From NCBI RefSeq assembly GCF_009901585.1, contig NZ_WXYO01000002.1:28769-92768 (forward strand): 64,000 bases of DNA, given 5' to 3'. The position numbers and the translations under genes are program-made. Positions 19,668-29,507 of the stretch are shown here, piece by piece. The notes beneath the pieces are model-generated. The model was given only the letters and a program-made list of their open reading frames with translations, was not told the origin of the DNA and made no database searches. How positions within the stretch are numbered: the first letter of the stretch is position 1; every line of letters starts with the position of its first letter. The stretch comes from Poritiphilus flavus (GTDB lineage Bacteria; Bacteroidota; Bacteroidia; Flavobacteriales; Flavobacteriaceae).

Positions 19668-20189
19668 TTAATGGCTTATCCTAAAAATATGTACAGGGTT
19701 GTTCTTGTAGACCGTGGTTTTGTCTAGCTGCATGCCGTTGGCGACAGCTACTTTTTGGGACGGGATATTGTCTACGTGAATAATAGAGATGAGGCTATTG
19801 GAAAATCCCTTTTCAAAGGCGAAATCTCTGCACTTTCTAGCCGCTTCGGTAGCATAACCCCGGCCCCGGAAAGCCGGTAGCAGGGAGTAGCCTATCTCCA
19901 GCTCTTCTATATCGTCCACGTTCTGTACCAAAAGCCCGCAGATCCCTATGAGCTCAGAACTGTCTTTTGCGATAAGCGCATTCATTCCACCCAGCCCTTT
20001 TTCATAGCGCTCAAAAACCCTTTCAAACTGTTCCTGGCAGGCCACCCTGGGATCTTCAGCCAGGCCTTCCCAGAACTCGGTGCTTGCAGGATCGTGATAA
20101 AATGGCAACCAGGAATCGAAATCTTCGGGGCTCAGCTTCCTGAACCACATGCGTTGGCTCTGCTCGCCTTCTAATAAAAACCGTGTCAT
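19668..20189 (-). CDS. GNAT family N-acetyltransferase (RimJ/RimL-like)
   Basis: A 173-residue acetyltransferase of the GNAT superfamily, using acetyl-CoA; the substrate is unknown. The acetyl-CoA loop is 'RGRGYATEAARKCRDFAF', preceded by 'ELEIGYSLLPAF', and motif B gives 'IHVDNIPSQKVAVANGMQ', the pattern of the RimJ/RimL branch that acetylates protein N-termini or small molecules. Its ATG overlaps the stop of the upstream alpha/beta hydrolase gene by 4 bp, so it is the last gene of a translationally coupled minus-strand operon (lgt, DUF192, hydrolase, GNAT). Confidence 0.9.
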   Translation of the reverse strand: MTRFLLEGEQSQRMWFRKLSPEDFDSWLPFYHDPASTEFWEGLAEDPRVACQEQFERVFERYEKGLGGMNALIAKDSSELIGICGLLVQNVDDIEELEIGYSLLPAFRGRGYATEAARKCRDFAFEKGFSNSLISIIHVDNIPSQKVAVANGMQLDKTTVYKNNPVHIFRISH

Positions 20190-21052
20190 AGATCAGAAGT
20201 TTTACGAATCCATCGATCGGTCAGGTCCCATAATTCCTCTTTGAACCTTTCCCTGAAAAAACCGAAATGCCTTAGTTTACCCAGTGCGGATCTATGCGGT
20301 TGATAGTGCAACCTTTCCGTATTTGAAGAGGTGAACTGGGCGGTTAACCAATCCACTGCCTTTTGCGGCGCGTATTCGTCCCTAGGGAAACTCAGTGACA
20401 GTACAGGAGCTTCTATCCGATCAAAAAAGTAACTATTCTTATCGTAAAAATGCATCATATAACGTGCCCGCTTCCCCCATCGTTTCCATTCATAGGCCAT
20501 TTCTTTCGGCAGGTTCTCAAACAGGCCCAGTTTTTTGGCCGGGAAGTAACCGTAAATGGGGGTCAAAAACGGAATCATGGCATACCAGAATAGGATCATC
20601 TTAGGCTGGTGTATACCTTCAAAGTACCTCCAATAACCACTTTGAGAGGCAACCATGACAATTTTATCGATTTCCCGATACTGCGGATTAAATCCGACTA
20701 TCTGTCCACCAACACTGTGGGTAAGCAGCACGAGCTCGTATTCGGGATGTTTTTCTCTGGCAAAGGCAACCATCGCGGCCTGATCATTAAATCCCCAGTT
20801 TTTTAGGTCGAATTTATTTTCTTTTAACTGGTCTATCTTTCCTCCGGATTTGCCAATACCCCAATAGTCGAAGGTGTAGACCACATAACCCAGTGTTGAA
20901 AAATATCGGGCAAACTTATGGTAGTATCCCTGAAGCACTCCAGTTGCCGATGAAATGATCATCGTCTTTTGGTTTGAACGCTCCGGAACGAACTCCGTAG
21001 CCGCTAGGATATGACCTTGGGTTGTGGGGATACCCAATTCCCGGGTTTGCAT
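20186..21052 (-). CDS. Alpha/beta hydrolase (COG4757-like)
   Basis: A 288-residue cytoplasmic alpha/beta-fold hydrolase. It shows 'IISSATGVLQGYYHKFARYF' near the oxyanion region, 'FDYWGIGKSGG', the nucleophile elbow 'LTHSVGGQIVGF' (Ser in THSVGG near residue 114), Asp in 'SLSFPRDEYAPQKA' and His in 'LRHFGFFRE'. This is the layout of predicted hydrolases often annotated as serine aminopeptidase S33; the substrate is unknown. It is third in the lgt operon, 10 bp after the DUF192 gene, and overlaps the GNAT gene by 4 bp. Confidence 0.88.
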   Translation of the reverse strand: MQTRELGIPTTQGHILAATEFVPERSNQKTMIISSATGVLQGYYHKFARYFSTLGYVVYTFDYWGIGKSGGKIDQLKENKFDLKNWGFNDQAAMVAFAREKHPEYELVLLTHSVGGQIVGFNPQYREIDKIVMVASQSGYWRYFEGIHQPKMILFWYAMIPFLTPIYGYFPAKKLGLFENLPKEMAYEWKRWGKRARYMMHFYDKNSYFFDRIEAPVLSLSFPRDEYAPQKAVDWLTAQFTSSNTERLHYQPHRSALGKLRHFGFFRERFKEELWDLTDRWIRKTSDL

Positions 21053-21062
21053 GGTGCTGGGG

Positions 21063-21557
21063 TTATAGTTTCTGATAGCTTATGCTGTCCGTTACCTTTA
21101 GGTTGAACTTTTGTACCAGGCCGGCGTTTATTTCCAGTACATATTGCACCGGGACTTTGGAAGGTAGGCCGGTTTCATCCATGGGTTTAGCATTCTCCTG
21201 GAAACTGACGATCTTGAGATCCTCATCAATAAAGATCAGGTCTAAGGGGATATTGGTATTTTTCATGTAGAAAGAATGCATGGCTACATCAGGAAACACG
21301 AACAGCATGCCATGGTTAGGTTCAAGGACCTCGCGATACATCAGTCCGGTTTGGGTTTCGTAATCGGATTCGGCAATTTCAATATCAAACCGGGTAATCA
21401 GTGAGTCTGTGGCTGTGTCGAAGATCTGTAGTTCCCCCTCTTTGGTAAAGGTGATGGGTTCCGTTTCTACTACATTTTTGGCCTTGTCCTTACAGGCTGC
21501 GAAAGCCAGCAATAAGGCCAAACCCCAAAAAACCATTAATCTTTTCGAACCCTTCAT
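21063..21557 (-). CDS. DUF192 domain-containing lipoprotein
   Basis: 164 residues: signal sequence with 'LLAFAACKDK' (Cys22 is the probable lipidation site), a linker, then a DUF192 domain marked by 'ESDYETQTGLMYREVLEPN', 'HGMLFVFPDVAMHSFYMKNT', 'NIPLDLIFID' and 'PVQYVLEINAG'. DUF192 proteins are small beta-barrel proteins of unknown function that occur in most phyla. The gene follows lgt after 26 bp, which fits a product that is itself a substrate of the Lgt pathway, and precedes the hydrolase by 10 bp. Confidence 0.92.
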   Translation of the reverse strand: MKGSKRLMVFWGLALLLAFAACKDKAKNVVETEPITFTKEGELQIFDTATDSLITRFDIEIAESDYETQTGLMYREVLEPNHGMLFVFPDVAMHSFYMKNTNIPLDLIFIDEDLKIVSFQENAKPMDETGLPSKVPVQYVLEINAGLVQKFNLKVTDSISYQKL

Positions 21558-21583
21558 ACTGCTCTTGTTTTTAGGACAAAGCC

Positions 21584-22552
21584 CTAAGCCTTAGCCGCCT
21601 TCTTGTATCCTTTAAACATAAAATAAAATCCAACCAGAATAAATGGAATACTTAACCACTGGCCTGTTGATAATAACCCCAAAGATTCTTCAAAACCGCC
21701 CTGGCTCTTTTTTACGAACTCCACAAAAAATCGGATAGTCCAAAGCAGGACCAGGAAAGTACCGAATAGGAAGCCTGGCTGGTCTTTCTTGTCTGTTTTC
21801 CAATACAGGTAATACAGCAGGGCAAAAACAAAGATATAGCAAACTCCTTCGTATAACTGAGCGGGATGCCTAAAGGGTATAACTTCCAGGTACTGGGCAA
21901 ATTTCGGGTTATTTTCCAGGGCTTTATAAGCCGCATTGGCCGTTTCCTCCCCCGTTATTCTAACGGCTTCTGAGGCTGGCATATCGTCGGAATCTCTCAC
22001 GAAGCGGGTAGCAAAGGCAAAAGTTTCATCAACCTTCTTCCCGTTGATCTCGGAATTGAAGAAGTTACCAAGCCTTACAAAAAAGGCTCCACTGGCCACA
22101 GGAATGACCACCCTGTCCAATATCCAAAGCATTTTGAGATCTTTATACTTCCTGGTGAGCAGGTACATTCCAATAATGATCCCTATGGCCGCCCCATGGC
22201 TGGCCAGACCTGTAAACCCGGTAAACTCATAACCATCTATGATCCCGAAAAGCGAACCGCTCGCCCGCTCCCGAATGGGCAGAAGAATTTCCAGCAGGTG
22301 ATCCTTATAATACGGCCAGTCGTAAAAGAAAACATGTCCTAAACGAGCTCCAAGCATTGTGGCCAAAAGGGTGTACACGAAAAGCGCATCGAGCTGCTGC
22401 ATCGACTTTTTCTCGTTCATAAAAATGCGTTTCGTCAGAAACCAACCTACTGCAAAAGCTACTATCCACAAAAGATTGTAGTACTTGATCTGAATAAATC
22501 CAATTTGGAAAAGGGTCTCATTCGGATTCCACGTAAAGCCAAGGAAATACAT
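21584..22552 (-). CDS. lgt: Prolipoprotein diacylglyceryl transferase
   Basis: A 322-residue inner-membrane enzyme that moves diacylglycerol from phosphatidylglycerol to the lipobox cysteine of prolipoproteins, the first step of lipoprotein maturation. About seven membrane helices can be seen, with 'GARLGHVFFYDWPYY', 'GLASHGAAIGIIIGMYL' (the H-G region), 'VASGAFFVRLGNFFNSEI' (the RxGNFxNxE signature) and 'RHPAQLYEGVCYIFVF'. It is somewhat longer than the E. coli protein because of an insertion around residues 180-215. It heads a four-gene minus-strand operon; the sequence upstream is the long mosaic repeat block. Confidence 0.96.
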   Translation of the reverse strand: MYFLGFTWNPNETLFQIGFIQIKYYNLLWIVAFAVGWFLTKRIFMNEKKSMQQLDALFVYTLLATMLGARLGHVFFYDWPYYKDHLLEILLPIRERASGSLFGIIDGYEFTGFTGLASHGAAIGIIIGMYLLTRKYKDLKMLWILDRVVIPVASGAFFVRLGNFFNSEINGKKVDETFAFATRFVRDSDDMPASEAVRITGEETANAAYKALENNPKFAQYLEVIPFRHPAQLYEGVCYIFVFALLYYLYWKTDKKDQPGFLFGTFLVLLWTIRFFVEFVKKSQGGFEESLGLLSTGQWLSIPFILVGFYFMFKGYKKAAKA

Positions 22553-23547
22553 AGAAATATTTTTGAGGCGCTAAGATAAGAAAATTGAACTTGCTTGATA
22601 GGGTGGTGAAACGGTGAAATTGTAAAACTGTGAAATTGTAAAATTGAGGATTTGAAAATGAGGAATTGGATTATTGGATGGTTAGATTGTTGGATTGTTT
22701 AGATGGTTGGATAGTTAGACGGTTGGATTGTTGGACGGTTAGATCGTTGGACGGTTAGATAGTTAGATGGCTGGACGGAGGATTGTTGTCGAATTATGAA
22801 GTTTAAGTTCAAGTCTAAGTTTAAGTCCAATTAAAGGGTTTTGAGTTATGGATGTTGGATTATTGGATGTTTGGACTATTGGATGGTTAGACGGTTAGAC
22901 TGGAGCGTTTTTGTTGAATTATGAAGTTTAAGTTCAAGTCTAAGTTTAAGTTCAATTAATGGGTTTTGAGTTATAAGTGTTGAATTTTAAATTTAAAGAC
23001 TGCTTACTGATTACTGCTTACTGATTACTGATTACTGTTTACTGTTTACTGCCTACTGAAACCGGGGTTCCTAACCCCACCCCGAAACTAAGTTAGTGGT
23101 TTGCACTGCATTTTTATAACAGGAAGATCAACATATGGCTATGCTTTCATTTGAAATCCAAGCTCAAGTACAAGTTTAAGTGTAAGTGAAAATTTTTGAA
23201 ATGTAAGTGTTGAATTATGAATGTGGAAAACTGCCAACCGCCAACTGCCCACTGATTTTATCCTCCGAAGCTTTAGCGAAGGAGGACTGTTCACTGCCCT
23301 CTAAAACCGGGGTTCCTAACCCCACCCCGCAATTAAATTAGTGGTTTGCACTGCATTCTAAAAGCAGAAAAGATGTGGATTAAGTTTAAGTACAAGTTTA
23401 AGATAAAGTTTAATTGAGAGATTCTGAGTTTTAGGTGTTTGATTTTAAATCCGAAAGTAATGTTCACTGCTTACTGATTACTGTTCACTGCCTACTGATT
23501 ACTATCAACCAACAACCAACAACCAACAACCATCAACTACCAACCCC
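22553..23547. repeat. Mosaic non-coding repeat block between yidD and lgt
   Basis: No gene is visible. The block is built from recurring modules: a degenerate GGTTGGA/GGTTAGAT tandem (22677-22785); module A, a 60-bp direct repeat at 22791-22850 and 22916-22975 rich in 'GTTTAAGTTCAAG', with weaker copies near 23150 and 23370; module C, irregular ACTGNTTACTG/ACTGTTCACTG runs (for example 23000-23057 and 23458-23505); module B, 65 bp starting AAACCGGGGTTCCTAACCCC at 23058-23122 and 23303-23367; a hairpin TCCTCC...GGAGGA at 23261-23286; and AACCAACAACC repeats at about 23508-23545. The same modules in the same order occur at 42424-42945. Confidence 0.85.
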
Positions 23548-23769
23548 TCAAGGTACCGGATCATAACCGGAACCTCCCCAGGGATGACAGCTGAAAATTC
23601 GCTTTAACGCCAGCCAACCTCCCTTAAAAAGTCCGTGTTTCTGGAGTGCCTCTACGGTGTATTGGGAACAGGTTGGGGTATAGCGACAACTAGCCGGTGT
23701 AAGTGGTGAAATAAGGTTCTGATAGACCCTTACCAGGAAAATGAAAGGGGCGATCAGCAGTTTTTTCAT
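23548..23769 (-). CDS. yidD: Membrane protein insertion efficiency factor YidD
   Basis: A 73-residue small membrane-associated protein thought to assist YidC-dependent insertion. The family pattern is complete: '[11 protein letters not shown]'-like start (here '[20 protein letters not shown]'), the cysteine signature '[19 protein letters not shown]', '[20 protein letters not shown]' and the C-terminal 'DPVP'. Elsewhere it usually sits beside rnpA/yidC; here it follows cysS by 46 bp on the minus strand, and the 1-kb repeat block separates it from lgt. Confidence 0.95.
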   Translation of the reverse strand: MKKLLIAPFIFLVRVYQNLISPLTPASCRYTPTCSQYTVEALQKHGLFKGGWLALKRIFSCHPWGGSGYDPVP

Positions 23770-23815
23770 AATTGAGAATTATATCCTATTGGGTCTGGAA
23801 GTGTTTACCTATTTC

Positions 23816-25309
23816 CTAAAGCACTGTAAAACTTGTTCCTTCCTTGCCGTCTTTTAACTGAATCCCGATTTCGGCAAGTTGGTCCCGGATCTTGTCCGAG
23901 GTTTCAAAATCCCTGTTGCTTCTTGCTTCGTTTCTTAGTTGTATGAGCAACTGGACCACGTCCGCAAGTTTATCCATACCTGAGCTGCCGTTGTTCTTTT
24001 TCTCAAGTCCAAGGACATCAAATACAAAAACATGCATCAGTTGTTGTAACAAGGCCCTGTCTTCTTCCGAAATAGAACGTTTACCTTCCTTTAAAAGATT
24101 GATCTGCTTTACGGCCTCAAACAGATGTGCGATCAGTACCGGAGTATTAAAATCGTCATTCATGGCATCGTAACATTTCTGTCGCCATGCGGTGACCTCA
24201 AAATCCGCTTCGGCCTGCTGCGATGTACTTCCCTTCAATTTTTCAAGAGTTTCTATGGCCTCCATTAAGCGGATAAATCCTTTTTCGGAAGCCAGCAGGG
24301 CCTCATCGCTGAGATCAAGAATACTCGTATAATGAGCCTGCATCATAAAGAAGCGAACTACCGAAGGTGAAAATGCTTTACTGAGAATGCTGTTCTCACC
24401 GGTAAATATTTCGTTTGGCAGAATATTATTTCCTGTGGATTTCGCCATTTTCCTGCCATTCAGGGTGAGCATATTGGCATGCAACCAATACTTTACGGGG
24501 GCATGGCCGTTACTTGCCTCAGCCTGTGCAATCTCGCATTCGTGGTGCGGGAATTTCAAATCCATCCCACCTCCGTGAATATCAAAAGTTTCCCCAAGGT
24601 ATTTGGTGCTCATGGCAGTACATTCCAAATGCCATCCTGGAAACCCGTCACCCCAGGGAGAAGGCCAACGCATAATGTGTTGTGGTTCCGCTTTTTTCCA
24701 AAGAGCAAAATCCTGTGGATTCCGCTTTTCGTCCTGGGCGGTAAGCTCCCGGGTATTGGCTATCATATCCTCCAACTTCCGACCGCTGAGTTTCCCGTAT
24801 TCATAGGTCGTATTGAATTTTTGAACATCAAAGTAAACGGAACCATTGGTTTCATAGGCAAAACCCTTTTCCAGGATATCTTTTATGATCTCTATTTGCT
24901 CAATGATATGCCCGGTTGCTGTTGGTTCTATACTTGGGGGTAAGAAATTGAACTTTTGCAGGATCTCATGGAAATCCACCGTGTAACGTTGTACCACTTC
25001 CATGGGCTCAATCTGCTCCAGCCGTGCTTTTTTGGCAATTTTGTCCTCACCTTCACCAGCATCGTCTTCCAGGTGGCCGGCATCAGTAATGTTACGCACA
25101 TATCTCACCTTATAACCCAAATGCCTTAAATACCGGAAGATCATATCAAAAGACATGAATGTCCGGCAATTCCCCAGATGCACATTACTGTAAACCGTTG
25201 GGCCGCAAACATACATGCCAACGTGGCCCTCATTGATCGGCTCAAAGAGTTCTTTAGTTCCGGAAAGTGAATTGTATACTTTAAGCGGTTGACTTTTGTA
25301 TAACTGCAT
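23816..25309 (-). CDS. cysS: Cysteinyl-tRNA synthetase
   Basis: A 497-residue class-I aminoacyl-tRNA synthetase charging tRNA-Cys. It shows '[17 protein letters not shown]' (zinc Cys and the HIGH-like HLGN), '[20 protein letters not shown]', zinc ligands in '[18 protein letters not shown]', and '[11 protein letters not shown]' (the KMSKS loop as KMAKS), with a helical anticodon-binding tail. Its length is standard. It lies 15 bp after folE, with yidD downstream, so a folE-cysS-yidD minus-strand operon is likely. Confidence 0.97.
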   Translation of the reverse strand: MQLYKSQPLKVYNSLSGTKELFEPINEGHVGMYVCGPTVYSNVHLGNCRTFMSFDMIFRYLRHLGYKVRYVRNITDAGHLEDDAGEGEDKIAKKARLEQIEPMEVVQRYTVDFHEILQKFNFLPPSIEPTATGHIIEQIEIIKDILEKGFAYETNGSVYFDVQKFNTTYEYGKLSGRKLEDMIANTRELTAQDEKRNPQDFALWKKAEPQHIMRWPSPWGDGFPGWHLECTAMSTKYLGETFDIHGGGMDLKFPHHECEIAQAEASNGHAPVKYWLHANMLTLNGRKMAKSTGNNILPNEIFTGENSILSKAFSPSVVRFFMMQAHYTSILDLSDEALLASEKGFIRLMEAIETLEKLKGSTSQQAEADFEVTAWRQKCYDAMNDDFNTPVLIAHLFEAVKQINLLKEGKRSISEEDRALLQQLMHVFVFDVLGLEKKNNGSSGMDKLADVVQLLIQLRNEARSNRDFETSDKIRDQLAEIGIQLKDGKEGTSFTVL

Positions 25310-25324
25310 CAGAAATTAAGAAGG

Positions 25325-26005
25325 TTAAAAATTAGTGTCAAGGTTGATGTAATCCAAAAACTCCCTTCTCACAGCTTCCTCCTTAAACTTCCCTCCATAT
25401 TCCGCAGTTACCGTACTGCTTTCGATATCGCGTATCCCCCTGGAGTTTACACAAAGGTGCTTGGCATCAATAACGCAAGCAACATCCTGAGTACCCAGTA
25501 CTCTTTGCAGTTCACGGACGATTTGAATGTTCATCCGCTCCTGAACCTGAGGCCTTTTGGCGAAATAATCAACGATTCGGTTCATTTTAGACAGTCCAAC
25601 CACCGTGCCGTTGGAGATATAGGCTATATGTGCTTTCCCAACAATGGGTAGCAGATGGTGTTCGCAGGTAGAATAGACGATGATATTCTTTTCAACCAGC
25701 ATTTCGCCGTATTTGTATTTGTTCTTGAAAGTGGATGATTTGGGCTTTCGCTTAGGGCTCAATCCACCAAAAATTTCCTCCACATACATTTTTGCGACGC
25801 GATTCGGGGTTCCCTTCAGGCTATCATCCTCCAGATCCAGGCCAAGCGTAAGCATGATCTCCCTGATATTCTCCCGTATCCGTTCTATTTTTTCCTCATC
25901 ACTTAATACGAAGGCGTCTTCCCTGATCGGGGTTTCCTCAGAAGAAGAAACATGGTCATTTCCCATGGCTTCAAAACGCTCTTCCAGCGTGCTGTCAAAT
26001 TTCAT
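25325..26005 (-). CDS. folE: GTP cyclohydrolase I
   Basis: A 226-residue homodecameric enzyme converting GTP to dihydroneopterin triphosphate, the first step of folate synthesis. It shows 'TPNRVAKMYVEEIFGGL', zinc Cys and the catalytic His in 'VYSTCEHHLLPIVGKAHIAY', 'VVGLSKMNRIVDYFAKRPQV', 'QERMNIQIV' and 'VIDAKHLCVNSRGI' with the second zinc Cys. The N-terminal 30 residues are an extension of low conservation. It is the promoter-proximal gene of the folE-cysS-yidD set. folP, which acts later in the same pathway, lies elsewhere in the window at 47109-47930. Confidence 0.97.
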   Translation of the reverse strand: MKFDSTLEERFEAMGNDHVSSSEETPIREDAFVLSDEEKIERIRENIREIMLTLGLDLEDDSLKGTPNRVAKMYVEEIFGGLSPKRKPKSSTFKNKYKYGEMLVEKNIIVYSTCEHHLLPIVGKAHIAYISNGTVVGLSKMNRIVDYFAKRPQVQERMNIQIVRELQRVLGTQDVACVIDAKHLCVNSRGIRDIESSTVTAEYGGKFKEEAVRREFLDYINLDTNF

Positions 26006-26141
26006 CTAAATCAAAGTTTAACGAAAAGCAAAGATATACATTATATGCCACTTTATAGCTTGTTTGGGCCTATACACAACATAAATTAGTGTTAACAAAG
26101 CCCACTTTTTATTTTAGTATCATCCAAATCTACAGCTACTT

Positions 26142-27944
26142 ATGAAGTATTGGAGCCTCGTTTTGGCGGTTGTTGCATTTTTTGGAAGTCATTGCCTTTC
26201 TGCTCAAATATCAGTGGATTGTGGCAATGCTGTACCCATTTGCAGCAATACTCCCGTTAATGGGGGTACTCAGGGCTATGGCATTGATGATTTTAACGGG
26301 GCTTTATCCAGTGGTTGCCTGGAGCAAACGGTTACGGGCGCCATTGAATCCAATTCCGCATGGTACCGCTTTAGAACAGGGGCTTCCGGACAATTAGGCT
26401 TCAATATAGGCTTTGATACTTCAGAAGATTGGGATTTTGCCCTTTATCGGGCCTCGGATTGCAATAATTTGGGCGATCCGGTACGATGTAACTTTTTTGA
26501 CAATCAGGATCAGGAGGCTTTTATGGGAGTAGGGGAAGACCCTTCAGGGAACACCAATTCCTACTTATATGAAGATTGGTTGCAGGTTACCGCAGGTGAG
26601 GATTACTACCTCTTTATCAACAATTTCAGCAATAGCAATTCCGGTTTTTCCATTCAGTTTTCAGGACAGATATTCGAAACGAACCCCCACGACGCTTTAG
26701 ATTGCTCTATCATCAACAACCTTCTGGGGCCACCATTGGCCGCTTGCGACAGTGAAACGGTAATACTGGATGCCACTACCACCGGAGCTATAAGTTATTC
26801 CTGGTACAATGACTTGGGCAGCGGTTATCAACTGATCAGCGGGCAGACATCGGCAACGCTTCACGTAACTCAATCTGCCATGTACCGTGTTGAGATTGTG
26901 ACCTCCGGCGCGAATATTATCAGTGACGTACAGGTGGCCTTTACCACGGCGCCCATCACTTTTGCACTCAATGATGAGGTGGTATGCTCCGATATTACCA
27001 ATTTTGACCTAAGCACTAAGGATGCAGAGGCATTAGGAACCCAAAGCTCCTCTGAATATGTGGTTTCTTATCATAGCAGCTCGGCAGATGCGACCTCCGG
27101 CCTTAATGCCTTAACTGTGGATCACCTTGTAAACCCGGGCTCCGAAACTATTTTTGTCAGGACTACATCTTCGGCCAATCCCAATTGCTTTGATGCTTCC
27201 ACCAGTTTTCAGCTCACAGTGGTAGAGACCCCTCCAATAGATTTTCAAACAGAGGTGTTCATTTGTGAGGCCAGCAATGGTGTTGCCATCGGCCCGGCCA
27301 GTTCCAATCCACATTTCAGCTATTTATGGGATACCGGAGAGACTACCTCCAGTATTTTTGTATCCCAGGCAGGCACCTATTCACTTACTATAACAAATAA
27401 TCAAGCCGGACTGTCATGTACGACCGATGCGGACATTACCCTTGTGGTATCTGAAACCCCACGTATTTCCGAAGTGATCATAGATGATCTTCAGGCGGAT
27501 AACCGGGTGGAGATACTAACGGATGTCGTCGGCGAATTCGAGTATAGACTGGATAACGGAGAATACCAACCGTCTAATGTTTTTACCAATGTAGCCCCGG
27601 GCATGCATTCAGTGAGTATCAATGACCTCGGAGGATGCGGTACGGTAACAGAGACCATTACCGTAGTTGGTTTTCCCAAGTTCTTCACGCCAAACGGGGA
27701 CGGTTCTAATGATGAGTGGAATATTGTGGGTATGTCCACCCTCGAAAATCCGGTGGTCCAGGTCTTTGATCGTTATGGAAAGCTGCTAAAGCAGTTTACC
27801 GGAGACAGTCCGGGTTGGGATGGTACTTTTTTAGGACGGCAATTACCGGCAACTGATTATTGGTTTAAACTTACTTATACCGATATGAATGGGCAGGTGG
27901 TTGAGGCTAAATATCTTAGCAATCATTTTTCCCTGAGGCGATAG
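26142..27944 (+). CDS. T9SS type B sorting domain-containing cell-surface protein (first of a tandem pair)
   Basis: A 600-residue secreted protein. A signal peptide (1-21, 'LSA|Q') is followed by 'DCGNAVPICSNTPVNGGTQG' and a domain of about 170 residues found in Bacteroidota surface proteins ('NSAWYRFRTGASGQLGFNI', 'DWDFALYRASDCNNLGDPVR'). Then come Ig-like segments, for example around 195-265 and 360-440. The C-terminal 85 residues are the type-B T9SS sorting domain (CHU_C): 'PKFFTPNGDGSNDEWNIVG', 'VFDRYGKLLKQF', 'GWDGTFLGRQLPATDYWFKL'. Type-B cargo normally works with a PorP/SprF partner, but none is adjacent. The ligand or substrate is unknown. Confidence 0.92.
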   Translation: MKYWSLVLAVVAFFGSHCLSAQISVDCGNAVPICSNTPVNGGTQGYGIDDFNGALSSGCLEQTVTGAIESNSAWYRFRTGASGQLGFNIGFDTSEDWDFALYRASDCNNLGDPVRCNFFDNQDQEAFMGVGEDPSGNTNSYLYEDWLQVTAGEDYYLFINNFSNSNSGFSIQFSGQIFETNPHDALDCSIINNLLGPPLAACDSETVILDATTTGAISYSWYNDLGSGYQLISGQTSATLHVTQSAMYRVEIVTSGANIISDVQVAFTTAPITFALNDEVVCSDITNFDLSTKDAEALGTQSSSEYVVSYHSSSADATSGLNALTVDHLVNPGSETIFVRTTSSANPNCFDASTSFQLTVVETPPIDFQTEVFICEASNGVAIGPASSNPHFSYLWDTGETTSSIFVSQAGTYSLTITNNQAGLSCTTDADITLVVSETPRISEVIIDDLQADNRVEILTDVVGEFEYRLDNGEYQPSNVFTNVAPGMHSVSINDLGGCGTVTETITVVGFPKFFTPNGDGSNDEWNIVGMSTLENPVVQVFDRYGKLLKQFTGDSPGWDGTFLGRQLPATDYWFKLTYTDMNGQVVEAKYLSNHFSLRR

Positions 27945-28070
27945 TTTTTCGGTTTTTGAAGCCTGTTTGCGGTTTGACGATTAACCGTAGAAAAAATCGG
28001 ACGAAATATACTAAATCCGTGAGGTTTGAGTTATACTATATGATTATTTGTAACGATAGCCCCACGATCT

Positions 28071-29507
28071 ATGCGAACACTTATTCTTCTTATGTGTTGC
28101 CTGCTCCTATTTGTTTGTGGAGTACAAGCACAGAATTCTCCTGATTGTCGTACTGCTATACCCGTTTGTGCCGATGCGCCTATCATGGCAGAGGCAGATG
28201 GGAACGGAGATATTAATGATTTTGACCCGGATGCAATACGAAGGTCGGGATGTTTGGAAAAAGGTAGTGTGGCATCTGCAAATATCGAGAATAACACCTC
28301 CTGGTATGTTTTCAGGGCTGGAACAGACGGGAGGATCGGTTTTGATATCGAAGCCTTACCCGCAGTAGGAACGGGCCCTATTACGGCCGAATGGGATTTT
28401 GCCTTATACGGTCCGGATGTGGATTGTACAGATATCTCATCAGGTACAGCAGATCCCATACGTTGCAACTACGAAGTTAATGATACACCCTTTACCGGAA
28501 TTGGAGTGAATCCGCAAACCGGGCAGGAGGGAGCTCCACACCTTACCGGAAGCCAGAATACTTACGATGAGTGGCTGGATGTTCAGGCCGGAGAGATCTA
28601 CTATTTGCTTATTAATAATTTCAATACAAACTTTGACGGGAATCCGGAACCTTATATACTGACCTTTACCGGGACTTCGGTGGATGCCGACCAGGATAAT
28701 GCACTGGATTGTACTCTGAGAGATGAATTTTTGGGACTGGATATTGTTGCCTGTGTGGGGGATCCCGCCATTACGCTCAGCGCACTGAATTCACCTGCAG
28801 GGGCAGATATTGGTTCTGTGATCTGGACAGTAGATTATGATGATGACCGTACCATAGACGCCACGCTTGCCGGAACCGGCCCTTTTGGAGCTGAATTGAT
28901 TGTCGAGAGCCTGAGGCAGAACTCCGGTCGCTATTTCGCTGAGATCACCACCGCCTCCGGAACACCGCCTATAGTAACAGACCCTAGTGGTATCTTAATA
29001 ACCTTTTATGACATTCCTGTACTGGATAGGGTAGACATTTTGGACGATCTGTCCGATAGCAACAATATTGAGGTATTTGTTCAGGGTGACGGGGATTATG
29101 AATATGCCATTAACGGAGGAGAGTTTCAGGATTCATCCGTATTCCTGGATGTGCCTCCTGGAGAAAATACCCTGATCATCAACGACAAGAACGGCTGTGG
29201 TACCACAGAGCCTATTCCTTTTCTCGTTGTGGGATATCCTAAGTTCTTTACACCCAACGGTGACGGCATTCACGATGCGTGGAATATTCTTGGTATAGAA
29301 ACCCTTACAGACCCTGTGGTTTTCATTTTTGACCGATATGGGAAATTGTTGAAACAACTGGATGAGACCACCATTGGTTGGGATGGAACTTTTAACGGCA
29401 GGCCTATGCCATCTTCAGACTATTGGTTCCGCCTGGAATACTCCCGTGATGAGGACGGTGCCCTGGTTGCCAATACCATTAGAACACATTTTACCCTGAA
29501 GCGATAA
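28071..29507 (+). CDS. T9SS type B sorting domain-containing cell-surface protein (second of a tandem pair)
   Basis: A 478-residue paralogue of the preceding gene, 126 bp downstream. Signal peptide (1-20, 'VQA|Q'), then 'DCRTAIPVCADAPIMAEADG' and the same N-terminal domain ('NTSWYVFRAGTDGRIGFDI', 'EWDFALYGPDVDC'), one fewer Ig-like segment, and the same type-B C-terminal sorting domain ('PKFFTPNGDGIHDAWNILG', 'FDRYGKLLKQL', 'GWDGTFNGRPMPSSDYWFRL'). Shared ends with a shortened middle point to tandem duplication followed by loss or gain of repeat domains. Secretion across the outer membrane by the type IX system is expected; the binding target is unknown. Confidence 0.92.
   Translation: MRTLILLMCCLLLFVCGVQAQNSPDCRTAIPVCADAPIMAEADGNGDINDFDPDAIRRSGCLEKGSVASANIENNTSWYVFRAGTDGRIGFDIEALPAVGTGPITAEWDFALYGPDVDCTDISSGTADPIRCNYEVNDTPFTGIGVNPQTGQEGAPHLTGSQNTYDEWLDVQAGEIYYLLINNFNTNFDGNPEPYILTFTGTSVDADQDNALDCTLRDEFLGLDIVACVGDPAITLSALNSPAGADIGSVIWTVDYDDDRTIDATLAGTGPFGAELIVESLRQNSGRYFAEITTASGTPPIVTDPSGILITFYDIPVLDRVDILDDLSDSNNIEVFVQGDGDYEYAINGGEFQDSSVFLDVPPGENTLIINDKNGCGTTEPIPFLVVGYPKFFTPNGDGIHDAWNILGIETLTDPVVFIFDRYGKLLKQLDETTIGWDGTFNGRPMPSSDYWFRLEYSRDEDGALVANTIRTHFTLKR

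Noticed and set aside
22553..23547. Prophage remnant or degraded insertion sequence
   Set aside because: No transposase or phage gene fragments in any frame; the content is short recurring non-coding modules.
24479..24943. 154-codon plus-strand frame in cysS
   Set aside because: Antisense shadow; cysS motifs are all intact on the minus strand.
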